21,565 nucleotides of DNA, from positions 1-21,565 of the forward strand of contig CAZLQJ010000027.1 in NCBI GenBank assembly GCA_964561705.1, read 5' to 3'. This document shows, piece by piece, positions 1 to 6,644 of the stretch. Position numbers and translations under genes: made by a program. This DNA is from HGM12587 sp964561705 (GTDB taxonomy: Bacteria; Bacillota; Clostridia; Lachnospirales; Lachnospiraceae). The notes under the pieces were generated by a model. The model ran no database searches and was not told the DNA's origin. It saw nothing but the letters and a program-made list of their open reading frames with translations. Within the stretch, counting starts at the first letter, position 1. Every line of letters begins with the position of its first letter.

Positions 1-312
1 AGAAAACATTGGCTGGCTGCATATTGGCAGGAATGTGGAATCAATGTTATTCCTACAATCTGCTGGAGTGATCAGCAATCCTTTGCATGGTGTTTTGACG
101 GAGAACCGGTAGGTGGTACAGTAGCAGTTTCTTCTGTTGGAACACAGAATAGCAGGAAGCGGAAGGGAATTTTTCTAGAAGGTTATGCTAAAATGCTGGA
201 AATTTTAAAACCGAATAAAATCATTTTTTATGGAAATGTGCCGGCGGAGTGCGAAGGGAATATCATACGGATAAAATCATTTAGTGAGAAGTTTCGGGAA
301 ATGGAGAAATAA
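1..312 (+). CDS. DUF4417 family phage protein, 3' part
   Basis: This is the C-terminal 103 residues of a gene that starts left of the window. The stretch containing AAYWQECGINVIPTICW, followed by SFAWCFDG and ending in KPNKIIFYGNVPAECEGNII, resembles DUF4417 (Pfam family of unknown function). These proteins are common in Firmicutes prophages and plasmids. The stop TAA overlaps the ATG of the next gene, so the two are translationally coupled. No function is claimed. Its place just before a toxin-like gene and the terminase block is typical of the variable zone at the start of the late operon. Confidence 0.75.
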   Translation, partial: RKHWLAAYWQECGINVIPTICWSDQQSFAWCFDGEPVGGTVAVSSVGTQNSRKRKGIFLEGYAKMLEILKPNKIIFYGNVPAECEGNIIRIKSFSEKFREMEK

Positions 313-731
313 TGATGCTAATGGATCTTCAGATATTTGGTGGCAGAGGAGCGAGCAGCGGGATTAGCGATAAAGGAAAAAGATATGGCACAGAATATGA
401 GAAATTGGCACAATTCGGCAATGTAAAAGTCGTGAAATATAAAGACGGTACTGCCAAAAGTCCGATGGAAACTGGTACACCAGGTCGTGTATATGCCACC
501 GTAGATAAGTTTAATGACATAAAGAATATAACATTTTATGATTCTAACGGTGAAAGAAGAAAACAGATAGATGCAAAGGGCAAAACACATGGTGGTGCGT
601 TACCGCATACTCATAACGGTTATGAACATGATGAATATGGAACATATCCGGGGCTGTCAGATAAAGACAATAAAAAGATAGAACGAATTTTGAAGTCGTG
701 GGAGAAAAAGCGAAAAACATTGAATCTATAA
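312..731 (+). CDS. Small protein with a type-24-like polymorphic toxin domain
   Basis: A 139-residue protein that begins with a short leader (DLQIFGGRGASSG) often seen on phage-borne toxin and head-associated proteins. It continues into a domain with GRVYATV (about residues 58-64), KQIDAKGKTHGG and the histidine-rich PHTHNGYEHDEYG (about 97-110). This pattern recalls the C-terminal domains labelled polymorphic toxin type 24, predicted to be RNases; that match is from memory and moderate. The histidines are the likely catalytic or metal residues. No secretion domain and no obvious immunity partner are adjacent, so it may be a detached toxin tip or a domesticated domain. ATG 312 overlaps the previous stop (TAATG); GGAG at 303-306 is the ribosome site. 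ATG 315 is an alternative start. Confidence 0.6.
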   Translation: MMLMDLQIFGGRGASSGISDKGKRYGTEYEKLAQFGNVKVVKYKDGTAKSPMETGTPGRVYATVDKFNDIKNITFYDSNGERRKQIDAKGKTHGGALPHTHNGYEHDEYGTYPGLSDKDNKKIERILKSWEKKRKTLNL

Positions 732-740
732 AAGGGATAT

Positions 741-824
741 GGTACACTGTGAGTTGCAAGGCTGTAGTTCACACAGGAGAACACCGCATAGCGGAGAGCC
801 CGGTGCAATTCCGGGCAACTTGCC
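741..824 (+). ncRNA. Putative structured leader RNA upstream of the terminase genes
   Basis: The stretch between the toxin-like gene and the next CDS has no convincing ORF but packs several short perfect stems. GTTC 767-770 pairs with GAAC 779-782. CCGC 784-787 pairs with GCGG 791-794 around a 3-base loop. GCCCGG 798-803 pairs with CCGGGC 811-816 around the 7-base loop TGCAATT, which looks like a tRNA-type T-loop. An outer closing helix is possible between AGTTGC 752-757 and GCAACT 815-820, though it competes for two bases of the third stem. An intrinsic terminator follows directly. The layout resembles a riboswitch or attenuator leader. The GGTG-AA-TCC hairpin also recalls the cobalamin riboswitch core, but the conserved B12 box is not visible. 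I cannot name the class. Confidence 0.45.
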
Positions 825-867
825 AAGAGAGATATCGTATCCGTAACAGGAAGGTATCTCTTTTTTT
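825..867 (+). terminator. Intrinsic terminator at the end of the leader RNA
   Basis: AGAGATA (828-834) pairs with TATCTCT (855-861), can be extended by weaker pairs at the base, and is followed by seven T (861-867). A small inner stem TCC/GGA (840-842 with 849-851) closes on GTAACA. It sits 16 bases before the ATG at 883, so full termination here would silence the whole late operon. Regulated read-through is therefore plausible. Confidence 0.6.
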
Positions 868-882
868 GTTTGGAGAAAATAC

Positions 883-1146
883 ATGAATTTTAATACAACC
901 ATGAAAAAACTGCAAAAGGCAATCTTACAGACGGGGCTTGCGATTTCTATCAACAGGTCGCAGTTTTATTCGGTGGATCAGAAGAGGTTTATACCGATCA
1001 TTACGCTGACAACTCCGGTATTCCATTATTTTGAAAAGCAGGGAATCTGGAAAGATAAAAACTATGAAATCATACGGACATCATCGCAAGTTGATGTGTT
1101 GATGTGTTTAGTTGATATATATAAGGCGGTGGTAAAACAGGAGTGA
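883..1146 (+). CDS. Hypothetical small phage protein preceding terminase
   Basis: An 87-residue protein that I do not recognise. It looks soluble, is basic at the N-terminus (MKKLQKAIL), has no signal peptide or metal motif, and is predicted by eye to be mixed alpha/beta. The ATG follows TTTGGAGAAAATAC with GGAG at 872-875, a normal 7-base spacing. Its last 8 bases overlap the proposed start of terS, matching the coupling seen between terS and terL. Position in the operon suggests a late accessory gene; no role is inferred. Confidence 0.75.
   Translation: MNFNTTMKKLQKAILQTGLAISINRSQFYSVDQKRFIPIITLTTPVFHYFEKQGIWKDKNYEIIRTSSQVDVLMCLVDIYKAVVKQE
1123..1132 (+). promoter_or_regulatory. Ribosome-binding site for AGG-start terS
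   Basis: AAGGCGGTGG lies 6-9 bases before AGG 1139. It matters because the reading frame has a stop (TAA 1133-1135) just ahead and no ATG, GTG or TTG until TTG 1277, so translation must begin in this short interval. Confidence 0.5.
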
Positions 1147-1576
1147 TTTAACATTAAAACAGCAGGCGTTTGCTGATTATTATATCGAGCTTGGCAATGC
1201 GACGGAAGCTGCCAGAAGGGCCGGGTATAAATGTCCGGAAGCATCGGGAAAAGAAAACCTACAAAAACCTCTGATTTTGCAATATATAGAGAAACGTCTG
1301 AACGCAATCGAGGAGAGCCGTGTTGCGACTGGCGATGAGATAATGAAATTCTTCACTTCAGTTATGCGCGGAGAGATTCAGGATGCCTTCGGGCTGGATC
1401 CGTCGCTTCAGGATCGCATGAATGCTGCAAAAGAGCTGGCAAAGAGGACGGTTGATATTGAAGCGAAGCGAGATAGTGTAGATGTTCTGGAAAATATGAA
1501 AACGATCATAGACGTACTGCAGGAACCAAGAGAAAACCGGAATATAGAAGATTTTGAGGAAGAAAAAAATGAATAA
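1139..1576 (+). CDS. terS: Terminase small subunit, apparent AGG start codon
   Basis: DNA-recognition subunit of the packaging motor. Residues 2-30 read SDLTLKQQAFADYYIELGN then ATEAARRAGY, the typical helix-turn-helix N-terminus of Terminase_2 family proteins, and the total of 145 residues is the usual family length. The frame opens only after TAA 1133-1135. The first conventional start (TTG 1277) would delete the whole DNA-binding domain. AGG at 1139-1141 sits where Met precedes SDLTLKQQ in relatives known to me. It gives an 8-base overlap with the upstream gene (AGGAGTGA), the same arrangement as terS/terL (ATGAATAA) and the later tail pair (ATGATTAA). Family assignment is confident; the AGG start is an inference from position, context and homology. 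Confidence 0.87.
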   Translation, partial: RSDLTLKQQAFADYYIELGNATEAARRAGYKCPEASGKENLQKPLILQYIEKRLNAIEESRVATGDEIMKFFTSVMRGEIQDAFGLDPSLQDRMNAAKELAKRTVDIEAKRDSVDVLENMKTIIDVLQEPRENRNIEDFEEEKNE

Positions 1577-2900
1577 ACCGGCACCATTTAGCAACCGGCA
1601 ATATAAATACTTCCTTCGTTGCATGGACAGCTGGTTTAATGTAGCAGAAGGCGGCAAACGTGGAGGCAAGAACGTACTTGCCACACTGGTGTTCTGTTCC
1701 ATGCTGGAAAGTCACAAGAATAGGATCCATTTGGTAGCAGGGGTATCTATTGCAGCAGCAAAGCTCAATATTCTGGACTGCGATGGATATGGGCTCCTGA
1801 ATTATTTTGAGGGAAGATGTCGGGAGGGAAAGTATCAAAATCGTGACTGCGTCTATGTGAAAACGAAAAGCGGTGAAAAGATAGTGCTTGTTTCCGGCGG
1901 TGGAAAAGATGGTGACGAAAAGCTGATCAAGGGGAACACCTATGGCATGGCGTACATCACGGAGGCGAATGAGTGTCACCCTAAATTCCTGAAAGAAGTG
2001 TTTGACAGAACGGTATCCAGTTCCGATCGAAAGATATTTCACGACCTGAACCCGAAGGAGGAAGAGCACTGGTATTATTCGGAAATCTTAAAATTCCATG
2101 AGGGCCAGCAGGCAGTGGATCCGGCCTATGGTTACAACTATGGCCATTTCACCCTGGTTGACAATATGAGTCTTTCGGAAGAAAAGATTAAGGCTGTGCT
2201 GAGAACGTATGAAAAAGGAACCGTATGGTACAGAAGGGATATCAAGGGAGAACGTGCAGTAGCAGAAGGCATCATCTTCCGGAAGTTTGCGGAAAACAAT
2301 GAACCGTATCTGTATCAAGACTCGGAACTGTTTAAAGAAGAGGAATTGATGATCCGCCCCTCGAAGGTGGTTATGGGAATTGATTTCGGAGGCAACGGAT
2401 CAATGACGACATTTGTATGCACCTTGTATTTTCAGGGCTATCACATATTAAGAACAGCGGAAGAAACAAATCTGGAGCTGTCAAAAGATATCGATGCTGA
2501 TAGGATCTGCGAGGAATTTGTGAAGTTTTATAAATTTTTAATATTGAAATACGGGAGAGTCGATTGGATATTTCCCGACAGCGCTGCTACCACGATGATC
2601 AACAGTTTACGTTCGGCGGCGAAGAAGGAGAAGCTGCCTTCGGGAAATATTAAAGGATGCCGAAAAAACGAGGTGTCTGAAAGACCAAGAACAGTGGATA
2701 TTTTGCTGAACACCGGAAGGTTGAAAATCAGCAGTCGCTGCAAAAAACTGAGGAAGGCGATCGGGAGCCTGAAATGGGATGAGAAGGAACCGAACATTCC
2801 GGAAGATAAAAACATTGGTAACTGCAACGACTGGTGGGATGCGTTCTGCTATACGTTGTTAGATTTTATAGAATATATTGATTTAGACAGGAGGAATTGA
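1569..2900 (+). CDS. terL: Terminase large subunit, PBSX family
   Basis: ATPase and headful or cos nuclease that translocates DNA into the prohead. From ATG 1569 (443 residues) the Walker A-like loop is GGKRGGKN (28-35) and the Walker B-like strand is AYITEA (128-133). The RNase H-like nuclease has GIDFGG around D272, then WIFPDSAA, and finally NDWWDAF near the C-terminus, giving the expected acidic triad order. Resembles the Terminase_3/PBSX group. ATG 1569 is preferred to an upstream in-frame ATG at 1554 because GAGGAAG (1556-1562) lies just before it and it yields the 8-base overlap with terS. It is complete, with no frameshift. Confidence 0.93.
   Translation: MNKPAPFSNRQYKYFLRCMDSWFNVAEGGKRGGKNVLATLVFCSMLESHKNRIHLVAGVSIAAAKLNILDCDGYGLLNYFEGRCREGKYQNRDCVYVKTKSGEKIVLVSGGGKDGDEKLIKGNTYGMAYITEANECHPKFLKEVFDRTVSSSDRKIFHDLNPKEEEHWYYSEILKFHEGQQAVDPAYGYNYGHFTLVDNMSLSEEKIKAVLRTYEKGTVWYRRDIKGERAVAEGIIFRKFAENNEPYLYQDSELFKEEELMIRPSKVVMGIDFGGNGSMTTFVCTLYFQGYHILRTAEETNLELSKDIDADRICEEFVKFYKFLILKYGRVDWIFPDSAATTMINSLRSAAKKEKLPSGNIKGCRKNEVSERPRTVDILLNTGRLKISSRCKKLRKAIGSLKWDEKEPNIPEDKNIGNCNDWWDAFCYTLLDFIEYIDLDRRN
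2889..2894 (+). promoter_or_regulatory. Ribosome-binding site deciding the portal start
   Basis: A perfect AGGAGG. TTG 2897 starts only two bases after it, which is too close for efficient initiation. AGG 2903 starts eight bases after it, within the normal range and like the other AGG genes. Confidence 0.6.
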
Positions 2901-2902
2901 TC

Positions 2903-4300
2903 AGGAAAGATTTTGTAAGATCATACTTAGAACGACTTGGATATTATGTCAATGGAAAAGCACTAGACATCATAGATCTCTGCGATAAGTGGTACTCGAA
3001 CGAGACTATTGGGGACTTCCATAAGCGGCAGAATTTAAATAAAAAAGAAGTGCAGCTCAGTAAGATGAACTTTGCAAAACGCTGCTGTGCGGATGATGCG
3101 AACCTGTGCGAAATCATATCGGTTGCGCCGGCAAAAGAAACGGTATCTAAAGGATTTATCGAAGATTTTCTCCGGAAGAACAGATTCGACACCATGTACC
3201 GAAAACAGCTGGAAAAGACATCTGCTACCGGCACGGTCGGGGCGTACATCTATCTTCAAGATGCGGAGTATATCAGAATGGCGGATGGGAGAGAACTAGT
3301 CAGATCCGGCAAGATCCGCATTGATTATGTAGATGCTGACTGCATCATACCGCTGTCAGTCAATGATGATCTGATCACGGAATGTGCATTTTGCGGTACG
3401 GAACGAGTAGCAGGTAAGGAGCGGACGACGCTTGTTATCTTCCGGAAAGAGAATGATTTGTATGTGTCGGATACAATCGTATTTAATGAGTTCGGCGTGA
3501 TTTTAACAGAAGAATGTATGCAGATGCAGTTAGGAGATGTAAAGCCCTTTGCAATCATGCAGAATGCGGAAGTAAACAACCTTTCCGACATGACAGGATA
3601 TGGGCTTCCAAAGATTTACAATGCAATCCCGTTGTTTAAGGCGGTGGATCTCTGCTACAGCATCCTTTACGGAGATTTGGACAAAGGCGAAAAGCTGGTA
3701 TTTATCAACGAGCTGTTATCGTGCATCAATATAAAAGATGATGGTACCTATGAGTTGACACCGCAGCAGAAGGAGCTGTTTGTCCTTACGGGAGAGAGAT
3801 TGCCGGATCAGAAAAATATTATCCAAGAATATAATCCGGAAATTCGTTCTGATCAGATTACAAAAGCGTTTGAGCTGGTGTTATCGCTCTTGTCGATGTC
3901 CTTTGGTTATGGAGCGAAGAAATATACCTTTGAGAATGGTAAAATCATGACTGCGACCGAGTACATCGGCACGAAGCAGGATTCCATGCAGGAGCTAAAT
4001 AAGCAACGGAAACAGGCAGTGGAATATATCGAGGATATCGTGCATGCAGCCATGTGGTTTTCCAATGCATTTAATGGTACTGCGTATGATCCGGAAGAAG
4101 AACTTAGCATCGAGTTTGATGATTCCTATATTGAGGACAGACAGTCAAAACTGGAAAGCATGAGGGCGGATGCACTGTCTTTTGGAGAAGTAGCGATTTT
4201 AAAAGTCTGGTATCTGATGGAAAGATATAATATTCCGGAAGAGGAAGCGAAGAAATATATCCAGTATCAGGAAGAGCCGATTGACGACCTGGAGGATTAG
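2903..4300 (+). CDS. Portal protein, SPP1-like; probable AGG start
   Basis: Dodecameric portal at the capsid vertex through which DNA enters and to which the tail attaches. The 465-residue sequence resembles the SPP1 gp6-type portal family: N-terminal KDFVRSYLERLGYYVNG, the conserved MNFAKRCCADDANL segment near residue 55, a central beta-rich wing, and a long helical stretch around AFELVLSLLSMSFGYG. The C-terminus is acidic. A TTG at 2897 would add Met-Ile but is two bases from the Shine-Dalgarno. AGG at 2903 is correctly spaced and directly precedes KDFVRSYL. TTG therefore remains possible here, unlike in the other three AGG genes. Terminase ends three bases upstream. Confidence 0.9.
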   Translation, partial: RKDFVRSYLERLGYYVNGKALDIIDLCDKWYSNETIGDFHKRQNLNKKEVQLSKMNFAKRCCADDANLCEIISVAPAKETVSKGFIEDFLRKNRFDTMYRKQLEKTSATGTVGAYIYLQDAEYIRMADGRELVRSGKIRIDYVDADCIIPLSVNDDLITECAFCGTERVAGKERTTLVIFRKENDLYVSDTIVFNEFGVILTEECMQMQLGDVKPFAIMQNAEVNNLSDMTGYGLPKIYNAIPLFKAVDLCYSILYGDLDKGEKLVFINELLSCINIKDDGTYELTPQQKELFVLTGERLPDQKNIIQEYNPEIRSDQITKAFELVLSLLSMSFGYGAKKYTFENGKIMTATEYIGTKQDSMQELNKQRKQAVEYIEDIVHAAMWFSNAFNGTAYDPEEELSIEFDDSYIEDRQSKLESMRADALSFGEVAILKVWYLMERYNIPEEEAKKYIQYQEEPIDDLED

Positions 4301-4311
4301 AGGAAGGTGAT
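4301..4311 (+). promoter_or_regulatory. Ribosome-binding site for AGG-start minor head gene
   Basis: AGGAAGGTGAT matches the anti-Shine-Dalgarno over GG, AAGG and the 3' extension GGTGAT. AGG 4316 lies eight bases after the last GG. TAA 4313-4315 in the same frame excludes any start further upstream. Confidence 0.6.
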
Positions 4312-4315
4312 TTAA

Positions 4316-6112
4316 AGGGCATTAACATCGGAACAGATTGACATTTTGGCTGATAAGTACATCATAGGGTTGTATCAGGATCTGGAAGACGAGGTGATCG
4401 CTGATATCGCACGCAGGGTCGCTAAGGCAGGGCGGTATACGGAAACTGCGGAGTTGATGGCAAAGGCTATGCATGAGCAGGGGTATTCTGCTGCAAAGAT
4501 ACAGGCAGAGGTCATGAAACTGCTGAATGCGGATCCTGACTACAAGATGTTTGTAGCAGAGAATACCAATGAGCACAAAAAAGAGATCCAGCGGATCATT
4601 AAGGAGACGGTAGAAAAGGCAAAGGAAGCCGGTGACGAACTGGTAGCCGAAGCTGGTGATATGGCATGGAATGCAGACTTGTCTATGTGGTCAGAACAGG
4701 GCGTGGATCTGAAAAAGCCGAACAGTATGAGCCAGTTAAGGGAAGCGTTTACAAAGCAGACGGTAAATGAGCTTCGCAATCTGACACGCACTACCGGATT
4801 TCGAAACGTAAATACCGGTACCGTAGGGATTATGAATGCATATCAGAGAGAGCTGGACCTTGCGGTGATGAAAGTGGCCACAGGTGTATTTTCTTATGAC
4901 CAGGCGATCAATGATTGTGTGCATCGGTTAGCTCAGAGTGGATTACGCAGCATTAACTATGCAAGCGGCAGATCTTATCAGTTAGATATAGCTGCAAGGA
5001 TGTGCGTTAGAACCGGATGCAGTCAGTTAGCCGGAAAGATTATGGAAGAAAACCTGAAAACTACAGGTCAGGATCTGGTGATCACTTCACAGCACATGGG
5101 AAGCCGTCCGGAACATGCACCGTGGCAGAACAAAGTGTTCTCCTATTCCGGAAAAAGTAAAAAATATCCGGATTTCTTCAAGGAAACAGGCTACGGTACC
5201 GTTACCGGATTAAAAGGTGCGAACTGTACCCATGATTTCTATCCGTTCTGGGAAGGTGCAAGTGTTATCCCAGAGGATATCAAAGAACCGCCACCGATAA
5301 AGGTGAATGGAAAAGAATATACCTACTATCAGGCAACACAGCAACAGCGAAAAATGGAGCGTGATATCCGGGCAACTAAGCGAGAGATTGAAGGACAGAA
5401 AGCTATTGGTGGCGATACAACGGAATTACATAGCAAGTTAAGAGGTCAGACAGCGGCTTATAAGAATTTCAGTGCGGATGCAGGGCTTAAAGTGAAGCAG
5501 AATCGGTTGAGGGTTGTTGGTGGAACGTCTGATTTGAAGAAAGCAAAGACAATTAAATGGATTGAGGAACAATACAAGGGGTATACAGCATCAATTCCCA
5601 AGACATGGGAAAAGACACAGTTTGTTGGTAAAGAGACATTACTAGGAACAAACCCCAAATTTGTTGCAAATCCGCCTATGTATGATAAACAGGCGATTAA
5701 GTATCGTACAAATTGCGTCAATTCGACGATTGCATATGAAATGAGATGTCGAGGATATAGTGTTATTGCAGGTAAATCTAATTCAGTATTGAGAAGAAAT
5801 CCTGAATTAGCATGGGAAGATGTAAAGGTATTTGAAGAGAATGGAATAGCATTTAAAGAAATAGAAAGCGCAATGAAAGAATGGGGAAATGGTTCAAGAG
5901 CGTGTGTATGCTTTAATAACTCCACTGAATGTAAGGGACATGCCATAATGGTAGAAAATAACAATGGAAAAATTGATTTTCTTGACGTTCAATTAGGAGA
6001 ATACTATAATAAAAGTGAAGCAGAGCGACAAGGATATGATAGCACTTTGTTTTTCAGAACAGATAATGCAGTTATATCAAACAGAGGCGTAAATGCCTGT
6101 GAAAAGGAGTGA
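4316..6112 (+). CDS. Minor head protein fused to a papain-fold toxin domain; apparent AGG start
   Basis: A 598-residue two-part protein. Residues 1 to about 385 match phage minor capsid protein 2, which sits by the portal and is packaged in the virion: LTSEQIDILADKYI, GRYTETAELMAKAM and QHMGSRPEHAPWQ are recognisable. The C-terminal part, about 440-598, resembles a papain-fold (Tox-PL-like) toxin: Cys467 in RTNCVNST, His542 in KGHAIMVE and Asp557 in FLDVQLG give a Cys-His-Asp triad. This is the architecture of MuF-type polymorphic toxins of temperate phages. The DNA from about 5470 on is visibly more AT-rich than the head part, suggesting a swapped tip. The in-frame stop TAA 4313-4315 is followed at once by AGG; TTG 4346 would remove the conserved first ten residues. 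The substrate of the toxin is unknown. Confidence 0.85.
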   Translation, partial: RALTSEQIDILADKYIIGLYQDLEDEVIADIARRVAKAGRYTETAELMAKAMHEQGYSAAKIQAEVMKLLNADPDYKMFVAENTNEHKKEIQRIIKETVEKAKEAGDELVAEAGDMAWNADLSMWSEQGVDLKKPNSMSQLREAFTKQTVNELRNLTRTTGFRNVNTGTVGIMNAYQRELDLAVMKVATGVFSYDQAINDCVHRLAQSGLRSINYASGRSYQLDIAARMCVRTGCSQLAGKIMEENLKTTGQDLVITSQHMGSRPEHAPWQNKVFSYSGKSKKYPDFFKETGYGTVTGLKGANCTHDFYPFWEGASVIPEDIKEPPPIKVNGKEYTYYQATQQQRKMERDIRATKREIEGQKAIGGDTTELHSKLRGQTAAYKNFSADAGLKVKQNRLRVVGGTSDLKKAKTIKWIEEQYKGYTASIPKTWEKTQFVGKETLLGTNPKFVANPPMYDKQAIKYRTNCVNSTIAYEMRCRGYSVIAGKSNSVLRRNPELAWEDVKVFEENGIAFKEIESAMKEWGNGSRACVCFNNSTECKGHAIMVENNNGKIDFLDVQLGEYYNKSEAERQGYDSTLFFRTDNAVISNRGVNACEKE

Positions 6113-6116
6113 TTGT

Positions 6117-6359
6117 GTGGTTGGCTTGAAAAAAGCATATAAAATTGCAAATGATTTCTTTTTGGAAAATGATTATGCGGGTGTTTATGAAGTGAGAGAA
6201 ACAGATAGCAGTTGGTTGTTTGTACCAAAATGTAAAGCTACCTGTTATGGGGTTGCTGACATATGTGTACCAAAGAATGGAGAAGAACCATATATATTCT
6301 GTGTTACTGATGTGAATGGTGCGATTATGTGGGAAAATGCAAAAGTTATTTCTGTATAG
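6117..6359 (+). CDS. Putative immunity protein for the head-fused toxin
   Basis: An 80-residue acidic protein directly downstream of the toxin tip, four bases after its stop. The layout KKAYKIANDFFLEND, then a WLFVPKC strand, then NGEEPYIFCV and a final strand resembles small immunity proteins of the Imm35/YrhB-like kind; I hold that likeness loosely. GTG 6117 is chosen because GGAG (6106-6109) precedes it by seven bases and it directly precedes the conserved-looking helix. ATG 6093 has no good ribosome site and lies within the toxin gene. Its AT-rich composition equals that of the toxin domain, as expected if both were acquired as one cassette. Confidence 0.6.
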   Translation: MVGLKKAYKIANDFFLENDYAGVYEVRETDSSWLFVPKCKATCYGVADICVPKNGEEPYIFCVTDVNGAIMWENAKVISV

Positions 6360-6400
6360 AGTTTATGTGTCATTAACTGGCATAATCCAAAATCATACTA

Positions 6401-6430
6401 TTGCAAACCACCATAACTTCATGCTATACT
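6401..6430 (+). promoter_or_regulatory. Sigma-70-type promoter of the KTR cargo gene
   Basis: TTGCAA (6401-6406) and TATACT (6425-6430) are separated by 18 bases. TGC just ahead of the -10 is a partial extended -10. The start codon of the cargo gene follows 20 bases later. It lies inside the late structural operon, so this gene can be transcribed in the lysogen. Confidence 0.6.
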
Positions 6431-6449
6431 ACCTAAGAGGGTGTTGCAC

Positions 6450-6608
6450 ATGAAATTTAAATGGATGAAATGCCCGAAGTGTGGCAATGAACACTTTATA
6501 AAAGTATCAAAGGAAACAAGGATATATAAGTTTCCTGCATACTGCAAGAAATGTAAAAATGAAATAGTGATAACAATAGAGCCTAGAGCCGAAGTAGTTA
6601 ATTCATAA
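6450..6608 (+). CDS. Cysteine-rich KTR-like zinc-ribbon protein (cargo gene)
   Basis: A 52-residue protein with two CxxC pairs, C8-P-K-C11 and C32-K-K-C35, spaced as a zinc ribbon, and basic residues around them. The sequence WMKCPKCGN, FPAYCKKCKNE and the tail EPRAEV resemble the cysteine-rich KTR family. Those small proteins are common in Lachnospiraceae mobile elements and their function is unknown. It has its own promoter and its 3' end is part of its own terminator, so it is a moron-type insertion. The ATG follows GAGGGTGTTGCAC with GAGGG (6437-6441) as ribosome site. It is AT-rich compared with the structural genes. Confidence 0.8.
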   Translation: MKFKWMKCPKCGNEHFIKVSKETRIYKFPAYCKKCKNEIVITIEPRAEVVNS

Positions 6609-6634
6609 GCGAATTAATTGAATCGGCTCTTTTT
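6585..6634 (+). terminator. Intrinsic terminator of the cargo gene
   Basis: AGAGCCGA (6585-6592) pairs perfectly with TCGGCTCT (6623-6630). Inside, TTAATTC (6598-6604) pairs with GAATTAA (6611-6617). TTTTATTTT follows. The 5' arm lies within the coding end of the cargo gene. It stands only 10 bases before the tRNA gene, which raises the question of how the tRNA is transcribed. Confidence 0.8.
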
Positions 6635-6644
6635 ATTTTGCTAG

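Noticed and set aside
741..824. Cobalamin riboswitch
   Set aside because: Only the GGTG-AA-TCC hairpin is similar; the conserved B12 box is absent and the downstream genes are unrelated to cobalamin.
698..886. Short ORF of 62 codons across the leader RNA
   Set aside because: Overlaps the end of the toxin-like gene, the stems and the terminator, with no family likeness.
1277..1279. TTG 1277 as start of terS
   Set aside because: No ribosome site, and it would delete the helix-turn-helix that is plainly encoded upstream in the same frame.
4346..4348. TTG 4346 as start of the minor head gene
   Set aside because: Not preceded by a ribosome site and it removes conserved residues LTSEQIDI; AGG 4316 has the ribosome site.
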